NCBI GenBank assembly: GCA_003449615.1
Contig: DMHA01000383.1
Coordinates: 1 to 5,537, forward strand
Reading direction: 5' to 3'
Length of the DNA: 5,537 nt
From: Flavobacterium sp.
GTDB lineage: Bacteria > Bacteroidota > Bacteroidia > Flavobacteriales > Flavobacteriaceae
The notes under the pieces are model-generated. The model saw only the letters and a program-made list of their open reading frames with translations, had not been told where the DNA came from and did not search any database. Shown here piece by piece: positions 1-5,214 of this stretch (position 1 is its first letter; every line of letters begins with the position of its first letter). Both the position numbers and the translations under genes were made by a program.

Positions 1-2
1 AA

Positions 3-71
3 AAAGTGTCTATTTTGCATTACGATTTGATTGCAAACAAAGATTTCGAAACCTCCTTTATTATAATTTAA
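3..71 (+). CDS. C-terminal end of an upstream gene (partial, unidentified)
   Basis: The frame starting at base 3 is open from the window edge and ends at TAA 69-71, giving 22 residues that finish ...KDFETSFIII. The composition, with mixed charged and hydrophobic residues (HYDLIANKDFE), looks like real protein. The stop lies just before the heptamer repeats that lead into the next gene. This would make it the last gene before the ATP-grasp ligase, with only 17 bp between them. The fragment is too short to assign a family, and the frame of the next gene is also open back to the window edge, so the call rests on composition and position only. Confidence 0.4.
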   Translation, partial: KVSILHYDLIANKDFETSFIII

Positions 72-72
72 T

Positions 73-95
73 ACTTGAAACCAGAAACTTGAAAC
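73..95 (+). repeat. Short heptamer repeat leading into a TTG start
   Basis: Three consecutive 7-bp units are visible: TTGAAAC (75-81), CAGAAAC (82-88) and TTGAAAC (89-95). A degenerate unit, TTAATAC (68-74), precedes them and overlaps the upstream stop codon. Every full unit ends in AAAC. The third unit contains the TTG start codon of the ATP-grasp gene as its first three bases. The period and the AAC ending match the longer array at 2590-2688. With three clear units it could be chance or a remnant of a longer array. Confidence 0.6.
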
Positions 96-1123
96 TTTTT
101 CTCCACAAACTTATACATTGGGAATACTGGCCTTTTCAGATTGTTTATATTCCCATCTATTTCCTTTGGTTATTCTATTCCTTTAAAGCGAAATCACTTT
201 TTTTCTTCAATGCTTCCAATCCAACCATAAAAAATGGGGGATTTATGATGGAATCCAAAAAGGAAATTTACGACCTGATTCCCCAGCAATATTACCCTAA
301 AACGGAGTTGATTCTTGAAAAGACATCATTGGATGAAATTCTAAAATTAATTCAAAATTCTGGAATAAAATATCCGTTTATTGCCAAACCAGACATAGGA
401 TTGAGAGGTTCGGCAGTCAAAAAAATCCACAATTTAGCCGAACTGAAATCCTATAATGGCAAAGCCAATTTCGATTATTTGGTACAAGATTTAATTCCTT
501 TCGAAAAAGAAGTCGGGATTTTTTATGTGCGTTATCCTAATGAAAAATTGGGAAAAATAACTGGAATTGTTTCCAAAGAATTTCTCATTATTACTGGCGA
601 TGGTGTTTCGACAATCAAAGAATTAATCAAGAAAAATTCACGATACTTATTGCAATTAGAGGCATTGCAATTAGAATACGGCAATACTTTATTAACCATT
701 TTACCAAAGGGCGATAAAATAAATTTAGTTCCTTATGGTAATCACGCTCGTGGCGCAAAATTTTTAGATGGAAGCCAATGGATTAGTCCAAAATTGACAG
801 AAATATTTAATGAATTATGTTTTCAAATTCCAGGATTTTATTTCGGAAGATTGGATATTATGTACAATACTTGGGAAGAATTAGAAACAGGAAAAAACTT
901 TGCAATTGTTGAATTGAACGGTGCAGGAAGCGAACCCACCCACATTTACGATCCAAAACATTCCATCTTTTTTGCTTGGAGAGAATTGGCACGACACATT
1001 ACCTATATGTATGAAATAAGTGTGCAAAACCACAAAAAAGGAGTTCCTTATTTGGCTCACAAAGTTGGAATGAAAGAGTACAAATTACATTTAGAACAAA
1101 GCCGAAAAATTGTAAACTTCTAG
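89..1123 (+). CDS. Membrane-associated ATP-grasp ligase
   Basis: A 344-residue protein with an ATP-grasp fold, the family that joins a carboxylate to an amine (or similar nucleophile) through an acyl-phosphate; it resembles proteins often labelled D-alanine--D-alanine ligase-like. Residues 11-40 are aromatic and hydrophobic (WEYWPFQIVYIPIYFLW), suggesting a membrane anchor or re-entrant segment. The ATP-grasp signals are a lysine strand YPFIAKPDIG (95-104), a hinge-like VQDLIPFEKE (132-141), GDGVSTIKELI (170-180), GRLDI (253-257, D256 a likely metal ligand) and VELNGAG (274-280, E275 and N277 likely metal/ATP ligands), followed by SEPTHIYDP. The start is TTG at 89. No in-frame ATG lies upstream in the window, and the HWEYWPF block so soon after it fits a genuine N-terminus. 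The LysE-like gene follows after 2 bp, so the two are probably co-transcribed and may act on one small molecule. The substrate is unknown. Peptidoglycan D-Ala-D-Ala ligation is unlikely given the divergent N-terminal part. Confidence 0.85.
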   Translation: MKLFLHKLIHWEYWPFQIVYIPIYFLWLFYSFKAKSLFFFNASNPTIKNGGFMMESKKEIYDLIPQQYYPKTELILEKTSLDEILKLIQNSGIKYPFIAKPDIGLRGSAVKKIHNLAELKSYNGKANFDYLVQDLIPFEKEVGIFYVRYPNEKLGKITGIVSKEFLIITGDGVSTIKELIKKNSRYLLQLEALQLEYGNTLLTILPKGDKINLVPYGNHARGAKFLDGSQWISPKLTEIFNELCFQIPGFYFGRLDIMYNTWEELETGKNFAIVELNGAGSEPTHIYDPKHSIFFAWRELARHITYMYEISVQNHKKGVPYLAHKVGMKEYKLHLEQSRKIVNF

Positions 1124-1125
1124 AA

Positions 1126-1770
1126 ATGAAAGCACTAAAAAACATCTTCGTCGGGTTTCTCGTAAGTTTTTTAGGCTCATTACCTTTGGGTTATCTGAAT
1201 ATTGTAGGCGTTGAAATTGTATCTAAATGGGGAATAAATCCTTTAATTTCTTATTTATTTGGAGTGATAGTGGTCGAAGCTTTAGTAATTTATTTATCCA
1301 TTATTTTTTCCAATACATTAGCCGAAAGCAAAAAAATAATGAAGTTCATTGATTTTTTTGCGATATTTTTTCTTCTATTGATTGCCTATTTATTTTATGC
1401 TTATTCCAATCAAAGTGCTGAAAAACATAATTATTTAGAACAATATGTTCACTATTCTCCTTTTTTGATTGGAATGGTTTTGTGTGGATTTAATTTTCTT
1501 CAAATCCCATTTTGGTTGGGTTGGAATTTGTATTTATTGAATGAAAATTACATTGTTTTATCCAAAAAACTTCAATTTTATTATCTATTTGGAACCATTT
1601 CGGGAACTTTTTTTGGGATGTTATCCGTAGTTTTGCTTTTAGATTCTTTATCCCAAAAAATATTGACGTATTCTCAAATACTGATACCAATACTTATTCC
1701 CCTATTTTTTGTGGCTTTGGCCATTTTTCAAGTAATAAAAGTTTTCAAAAAGTATTTTAAAAGAGAGTAA
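1126..1770 (+). CDS. LysE-type small membrane exporter
   Basis: A 214-residue, very hydrophobic protein with about six membrane segments, near residues 8-30, 37-62, 73-92, 110-136, 148-172 and 183-207. The ends are basic (MKALKN at the start, KVFKKYFKRE at the end). It resembles the LysE/RhtB exporter family in size, topology and two helix signatures: SFLGSLPLGYLNIVGVEI (14-31), at the place of the usual proline-glycine first-helix motif, and GFNFLQIPFWLGWN (121-134), like the N-P...FW motif opening the family's second half. Members export amino acids and related small molecules across the inner membrane. ATG 1126 is only 2 bp after the ATP-grasp stop, with no Shine-Dalgarno sequence, so translational coupling is likely. 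The substrate cannot be read from sequence; export of the neighbouring ligase's product is an inference. This is a divergent member, so the family call is moderate. Confidence 0.7.
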   Translation: MKALKNIFVGFLVSFLGSLPLGYLNIVGVEIVSKWGINPLISYLFGVIVVEALVIYLSIIFSNTLAESKKIMKFIDFFAIFFLLLIAYLFYAYSNQSAEKHNYLEQYVHYSPFLIGMVLCGFNFLQIPFWLGWNLYLLNENYIVLSKKLQFYYLFGTISGTFFGMLSVVLLLDSLSQKILTYSQILIPILIPLFFVALAIFQVIKVFKKYFKRE

Positions 1771-1790
1771 ATTATTCCTCAATAATTTTT
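1769..1790 (+). terminator. Weak AT-only hairpin at the end of the exporter gene
   Basis: Bases 1769-1776 (AAATTATT) pair with 1781-1788 (AATAATTT) around a CCTC loop, giving an 8-bp all-A/T stem. The stem begins in the exporter's stop codon, and only two further T residues follow before AAAG. It sits where a terminator for the ATP-grasp/exporter pair is expected. The lack of G-C pairs and the short T tract make it weak. Confidence 0.3.
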
Positions 1791-1798
1791 AAAGTTTT

Positions 1799-1826
1799 TG
1801 CTTATTTTCGCTTAATGAAATAAGCA
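1799..1826. other. 9-bp perfect inverted repeat without a T tract
   Basis: TGCTTATTT (1799-1807) and AAATAAGCA (1818-1826) are perfect reverse complements separated by 10 bp. Neither strand has a run of T after the stem, so it is not a canonical intrinsic terminator in either direction. It lies in the gap between the exporter and SDR genes. It could be a terminator-like RNA hairpin, a transcript-end stabilising structure, or an operator for the SDR gene about 75 bp downstream. The palindrome is directly visible; the role is not. Confidence 0.35.
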
Positions 1827-1892
1827 TAAGGAATATTATAATGCAATAGCTGAGACAATGTGCGAATTCCATTTTCCGTTAAAAAAAAATAG

Positions 1893-1900
1893 TAACTTCG
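1893..1900 (+). promoter_or_regulatory. Possible -7 element just before the SDR gene
   Basis: TAACTTCG differs by one base from the Bacteroidota -7 consensus TAnnTTTG and follows an A-rich stretch. It ends one base before the A of the SDR start codon. If used, transcription would begin at or inside the start codon, so the mRNA would be essentially leaderless. No clear TTG -33 element stands at the usual distance, so confidence is low. Confidence 0.3.
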
Positions 1901-1901
1901 A

Positions 1902-2579
1902 ATGAAAAACATCATCATCACAGGAACTTCCAGAGGAATAGGATACGAATTGGCTTTGCAGTTTGCCAATGCTGGACACAACGTTTTGGCAATTTCTAGA
2001 AAATCTCCGAAAGAACTTATTGAAAATCAAAATATTAGTTGTCTGTCGGTCGATTTGTCCGATGAAAATGAAATACAGAAAGTAGAAAATTTCCTTTCCC
2101 ATTCTTGGAAAATAATTGACATTATAATTCATAATGCTGGTGGTTTATTGTTAAAACCATTTTCTGAAACTTCTCAAACAGATTTCGAAAACATTTATAA
2201 AGTGAACGTTTTTGGTGTTGCCAATTTGACTCGTGTGTGTTTGCCGTATTTACAAAAAGGTAGTCACGTGGTTACTATAAGTTCGATGGGTGGCATTCAA
2301 GGAAGCCTTAAGTTTGCTGGACTTGCCGCATATAGTTCTAGCAAAGGAGCGGTAATTACCTTGTCGGAATTATTGGCAGAAGAATACAAAGAAAAAGGAA
2401 TTTCGTTTAATGTTTTGGCACTTGGAGCAGTTCAAACCGAAATGTTGCAAGAAGCATTTCCGGGTTACGAAGCACCCATTTCGGCAAAGGAAATGGCCAA
2501 TTATATTTTTGATTTTGCTTTGACGGGCAATAAATATTACAACGGAAAAGTGTTGCAAGTGTCATCGACAAATCCCTAG
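1902..2579 (+). CDS. Short-chain dehydrogenase/reductase (SDR)
   Basis: A 225-residue classical-type SDR, a cytosolic NAD(P)(H)-dependent oxidoreductase with a Rossmann fold. Visible motifs are the glycine-rich nucleotide loop TGTSRGIG (7-14), D51 in VDLSD near the adenine, HNAGG (77-81), the structural asparagine N102 in YKVNVFG, a catalytic serine in TISSMGG (S127/S128), and the catalytic YSSSK with Y144 and K148. S128 and Y144 are 16 residues apart, against 13 in FabG-type enzymes, because of a small extra loop (GIQGSLKFAGLA). R11 and R33 near the cofactor pocket would fit NADP(H), but this is inference. The length is slightly short of the usual 240-260. The start is ATG 1902, immediately before the nucleotide-binding strand MKNIIITG, where classical SDRs normally begin. 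The substrate cannot be predicted. Its neighbours, a ligase/exporter pair upstream and an SprT-like gene downstream, suggest no shared pathway. Confidence 0.9.
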   Translation: MKNIIITGTSRGIGYELALQFANAGHNVLAISRKSPKELIENQNISCLSVDLSDENEIQKVENFLSHSWKIIDIIIHNAGGLLLKPFSETSQTDFENIYKVNVFGVANLTRVCLPYLQKGSHVVTISSMGGIQGSLKFAGLAAYSSSKGAVITLSELLAEEYKEKGISFNVLALGAVQTEMLQEAFPGYEAPISAKEMANYIFDFALTGNKYYNGKVLQVSSTNP

Positions 2580-2589
2580 CTAGTAAAAC

Positions 2590-2688
2590 GTTAAACGTTA
2601 GAAGTTTATAGGTCAAACGTCAAACGTCTAACCCATAACCCATAACTCATAACTCATAACTCATAACCCATAACTCATAACCCATAAC
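2590..2688. repeat. Degenerate heptanucleotide tandem array (about 14 units)
   Basis: Eleven perfectly phased 7-bp units run from 2612 to 2688: GTCAAAC twice, GTCTAAC once, then eight units of YCATAAC (CCATAAC or TCATAAC). Three looser units (2590-2610: GTTAAAC, GTTAGAA, GTTTATA) and one extra base (G2611) precede them. AAC occupies the last three positions in 12 of 14 units, while the first four bases drift along the array. It fills nearly the whole gap from the SDR stop to the TTG start of the SprT-like gene, ending 2 bp before it. Expansion by slippage or unequal recombination is the natural explanation. Any role in transcription, RNA structure or protein binding is unknown. Confidence 0.9.
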
Positions 2689-2690
2689 TA

Positions 2691-3290
2691 TTGTCCGAAA
2701 CTCTATCAAAATATTTACCAGAACACGCCGTGAAACCCGTTTTTGAACTGATTGTTGCGAATAAAGTGCATCTCAAAATTGTGAACGAACGCGTGACTCG
2801 TCACGGAGATTATCGAAAAGGAATGAGTGGAAAACACGAAATTACGGTTAACGGTAACCTAAATAAATACAAATTTTTGATTACGCTAATTCACGAAATT
2901 TCGCATTTGGTAGCTTTTGAAAAGTTTGGACGCAACATCAAACCACACGGAGGCGAATGGAAATATTCTTTTCAGCGATTGATGATTCCATTTATTCGTC
3001 CCGAGATTTTTCCCAGTCATTTGTTGCCATTATTGGCACGACATTTCAAAAATCCTTCCGCCAGTAGTGATACTGATGCCACATTATCATTGGCACTCAA
3101 ACAGTTTGATGATCAAAACGATAAAAATTATATCTTTGAAATTCCTTATGGCAGTATTTTCAGGATTCACAATGGAAAGATTTTCAAAAAAGGTGCTTTA
3201 AGAACCAAACGATATGAATGTTTAGAAATAAGTTCAGGGCGAACCTATCTTTTTAATCCAAATGCTGAGGTGGAATTGTTGCCAAGTTGA
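2691..3290 (+). CDS. SprT-like zinc metalloprotein
   Basis: A 199-residue protein of the SprT/Spartan-like family. The zinc centre is visible: HEISH (68-72, ligands H68 and H72, catalytic E69) and a third ligand H86 in KPHGGEWK (84-91), the usual HxxxW-like element. Eukaryotic Spartan members of the family degrade DNA-protein crosslinks; bacterial roles are poorly known, so proteolytic activity is inferred from the motif. The C-terminal part (148-197) resembles the strand-rich tail that follows the SprT domain but has only one cysteine (C177), so the Cys-based zinc ribbon seen in E. coli SprT is absent. The start is TTG 2691, giving MSETLSKYLPEHAV, an N-terminus I associate with this family in Bacteroidota; no ATG upstream gives a better start. 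The TTG is 2 bp after the heptamer array, so the 5' leader consists largely of repeat. The gene may be co-transcribed with the SDR or use a promoter within the array. Confidence 0.88.
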   Translation: MSETLSKYLPEHAVKPVFELIVANKVHLKIVNERVTRHGDYRKGMSGKHEITVNGNLNKYKFLITLIHEISHLVAFEKFGRNIKPHGGEWKYSFQRLMIPFIRPEIFPSHLLPLLARHFKNPSASSDTDATLSLALKQFDDQNDKNYIFEIPYGSIFRIHNGKIFKKGALRTKRYECLEISSGRTYLFNPNAEVELLPS

Positions 3291-3291
3291 T

Positions 3292-3299
3292 TATCTTTG
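3292..3299 (+). promoter_or_regulatory. Bacteroidota-type -7 promoter element upstream of the guanylyltransferase
   Basis: TATCTTTG matches the Bacteroidota housekeeping -7 consensus TAnnTTTG exactly and is followed by C, as is common in flavobacteria. It starts one base after the SprT-like stop codon (TGA 3288-3290) and lies 57 bp before the ATG of the guanylyltransferase gene. Transcription would start near 3305, giving a 5' leader of about 50 nt. TTG triplets at 3276-3281 are closer than the usual -33 spacing, so the upstream half is weak. Confidence 0.6.
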
Positions 3300-3356
3300 C
3301 GAATAAATAAACAAACAAGTATTTTTTGCTAAATAAAGTATTTGAAAAACTTAAAT

Positions 3357-4415
3357 ATGAACAAAAATTATTACGCAATATTGATGGCTGGTGGAGTTGG
3401 TTCCCGATTTTGGCCAGTAAGTACAGCAGAATTTCCAAAACAATTTCACGATATGTTGGGGGCTGGCGATACTTTAATCCAGAAAACTTTCAGCAGATTA
3501 TCAAAATTAATTCCAATAGAAAATATTTTGATTTTGACCAATGAAAAATACAATTCGATTGTTTTAGAGCAGTTGCCAATGGTCAAACAAGAGCAAGTTT
3601 TGCTAGAACCAGCAATGCGAAACACCGCTCCTTGTATTTTATATGCAGCACTGAAAATTCAAAAACAAAATCCCGATGCCGTTATGGTGGTGGCACCAAG
3701 CGATCATTGGATAGAAGATGAAACTACTTTTTCGGCCAATTTGCAACAATGTTTTGATTTTTGTTCGAAAGAAAATGCTTTAATGACACTCGGAATTCAA
3801 CCTACATTTCCAAATACTGGTTTTGGGTATATAGAATATGATAAAAAAGATGTCAATCCGATAAAAAAAGTTTCGCAATTTCGAGAAAAACCAGATTATG
3901 AAACGGCAAAATCTTTCTTGAAAAGTGGTAATTTTTTGTGGAACGGAGGTATTTTTATTTGGAGTGCCAAATCCATTATCGAAAGTTTTGAAAAGTTTCA
4001 ACCGCAAATGAATGCCTTGTTTATTAAAGGATTTGACAATTATAACACTGTAACCGAAAAAACTTTTATAGAAGAAAATTACGCCTTGGCAGAGAATGTT
4101 TCTATTGATTATGCCGTGATGGAAAAAGCCAAAAACGTGTATGTTCTTCCTGCAACTTTCGATTGGAACGACTTAGGAACTTGGGGTTCATTGCACGAAA
4201 AATTAGATAAGGACGAGAATAATAATGCAGTGGTAAATGCTAGGGTTTTATTGCAAAATGCTACAAGTAATATTATCAGTACTTCAAAAGACAAGCTTGT
4301 AATTATCGATGGATTAGAAGATTACATCATAGTTGACAAAGACAATGTTTTGCTGATTTACCCAAAAAGCAAAGAACAAGAAATTAAAGGAATTGTAAAT
4401 GGCTTGAAAAATTAA
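3357..4415 (+). CDS. manC: Mannose-1-phosphate guanylyltransferase (single-domain)
   Basis: A 352-residue nucleotidyltransferase that makes GDP-mannose from mannose-1-phosphate and GTP in the cytosol, feeding mannosyl and fucosyl glycan synthesis (O-antigen, capsule, glycoproteins). The N-terminal Rossmann-like domain carries AGGVGSRFWPVS (11-22, the pyrophosphorylase loop) and FPKQF (26-30, K28 contacting phosphate). EPAMRNTAP (84-92), PSDHWI (114-119), NTGFGYIE (153-160), FREKPD (175-180), WNGGIF (195-200), SIDYAVMEKA (249-258) and WNDLGTW (270-276) follow in family order. The C-terminal part (about 285-352) fits the short beta-helix-like tail. The phosphomannose isomerase domain of the roughly 480-residue bifunctional ManC/AlgA enzymes is absent. 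I chose ATG 3357 because it places MNKNYYAILMAGG as in homologues; a TTG five codons upstream is less likely. The gene appears to have its own promoter overlapping the SprT-like stop, and it ends in a strong terminator, suggesting a single-gene transcript. Confidence 0.95.
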   Translation: MNKNYYAILMAGGVGSRFWPVSTAEFPKQFHDMLGAGDTLIQKTFSRLSKLIPIENILILTNEKYNSIVLEQLPMVKQEQVLLEPAMRNTAPCILYAALKIQKQNPDAVMVVAPSDHWIEDETTFSANLQQCFDFCSKENALMTLGIQPTFPNTGFGYIEYDKKDVNPIKKVSQFREKPDYETAKSFLKSGNFLWNGGIFIWSAKSIIESFEKFQPQMNALFIKGFDNYNTVTEKTFIEENYALAENVSIDYAVMEKAKNVYVLPATFDWNDLGTWGSLHEKLDKDENNNAVVNARVLLQNATSNIISTSKDKLVIIDGLEDYIIVDKDNVLLIYPKSKEQEIKGIVNGLKN

Positions 4416-4428
4416 GCCATTTTTTTTT
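4397..4428 (+). terminator. Intrinsic terminator of the guanylyltransferase gene
   Basis: AAATGGCTT (4397-4405) pairs perfectly with AAGCCATTT (4414-4422) across an 8-nt A-rich loop, and an unbroken T run reaches 4428. The stem includes the final codons and the TAA stop of the guanylyltransferase gene. Read from the minus strand, the same stem is preceded by A residues and followed by no T tract, so it should stop only the rightward transcript efficiently. The converging transporter operon would need another way to terminate. Confidence 0.85.
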
Positions 4429-4452
4429 GCTCTAAATTTTTTGCAAATGGAT

Positions 4453-5214
4453 TTATTCTTTCAAATAAGCCTCTCGTACTTTTTTGAATAAATTGGAGGA
4501 ATAGACAAAGTCAACAACGGCTTCGTTATCTGTTCTGAAAATTTCTTCTTTTGTGCCTTCCCAAGCTTTAACTCCATTTTTCAGAAACAGGATTTTCTCT
4601 CCAATTTCCATCACAGAATTCATATCGTGGGTGTTGATTACGGTCGTAATATTGTATTCTTCGGTAATTTCCTTGATAAGATTATCAATCAGTGTGGCGG
4701 TGTTGGGGTCTAAACCTGAATTGGGTTCGTCACAAAAAAGATATTTTGGGTTATTTACAATGGCTCTGGCAATGGCAACGCGTTTTTGCATTCCGCCCGA
4801 AATTTCAGAAGGTAATTTATGATGGGCATCAATAAGTGCTACTCTTTTTAGCACAAAATCCACACGATCTTGAATTTTATGTTTGTCGTCATCGGTAAAC
4901 ATTTTCAGCGGAAACCCCACATTTTCTGAAACAGTCATCGAGTCAAACAAAGCACCTCCTTGAAAAAGCATCCCGATTTCAGTTCTCAATTCCCGTTTTT
5001 CATTAGAGTCAAGATCAGAATAAATTCTGCCATCAAATGAAATTGTACCCACTTCGGGAGTGTGAATTCCGAGCAACGATTTTAGCAAAACTGTTTTTCC
5101 AGAACCACTTTGACCAATAATTAAATTGGTTTTTCCGGTTTCGAATACTGTGGAAATTCCTTTTAGAATTTTAGCATTACCAAATGATTTTTCTATGTTT
5201 TTTATTTCTATCAT
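4453..5214 (-). CDS. mlaF: MlaF-type ABC transporter ATP-binding protein
   Basis: A 253-residue ABC ATPase that would power an MlaE-type permease moving phospholipids (or other lipids) between inner and outer membranes. Motifs are complete: Walker A GQSGSGKT (34-41), Q-loop Q85 in MLFQGGALFDSMTV, signature ISGGMQKRVAIARA (138-151), Walker B YLFCDEP (158-164, catalytic E163), D-loop SGLDP (166-170) and H-loop H196 in NTHD. The FQGGALFDSMTVSENVGFPL stretch and the SGGM signature are characteristic of the Mla/organic-solvent-tolerance subfamily. The start is ATG at 5214. It forms a TAATG overlap with the permease stop and begins MIEIKNIEKSFGN, the usual first strand; a longer frame adding 20 residues upstream lies inside the permease gene. 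The gene lies directly after its permease and converges on the guanylyltransferase gene with a 37-bp gap. No MlaD-like substrate-binding gene follows it. Confidence 0.92.
   Translation of the reverse strand: MIEIKNIEKSFGNAKILKGISTVFETGKTNLIIGQSGSGKTVLLKSLLGIHTPEVGTISFDGRIYSDLDSNEKRELRTEIGMLFQGGALFDSMTVSENVGFPLKMFTDDDKHKIQDRVDFVLKRVALIDAHHKLPSEISGGMQKRVAIARAIVNNPKYLFCDEPNSGLDPNTATLIDNLIKEITEEYNITTVINTHDMNSVMEIGEKILFLKNGVKAWEGTKEEIFRTDNEAVVDFVYSSNLFKKVREAYLKE

Noticed and set aside
2..88. Extension of the ATP-grasp gene to the window edge, since its frame stays open upstream
   Set aside because: No ATG or GTG start occurs in this stretch, it runs through the heptamer repeat, and another frame there looks more like a genuine gene end.
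1490..1690. 66-residue minus-strand open frame inside the exporter gene
   Set aside because: It is a shadow of a membrane-protein gene, with no independent support or upstream signals.
1836..2132. 98-residue minus-strand open frame overlapping the start of the SDR gene
   Set aside because: It is antisense to well-supported SDR motifs, and its composition (phenylalanine- and serine-rich) is what reverse-reading A-rich codons produces.
2590..2688. Heptamer array considered as a CRISPR array or an integron/attachment-type repeat
   Set aside because: Units are 7 bp with no spacers, no longer repeat and no cas or integrase gene nearby.
3342..3356. TTG start for the guanylyltransferase, five codons upstream of the ATG
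   Set aside because: The ATG at 3357 sits at the usual distance from the nucleotide-binding loop; the extra residues MKNLN add nothing that is conserved.
4553..4822. 89-residue plus-strand open frame inside the ABC ATPase gene
   Set aside because: It is the complement of the conserved signature and Walker B region and has no recognisable domain of its own.
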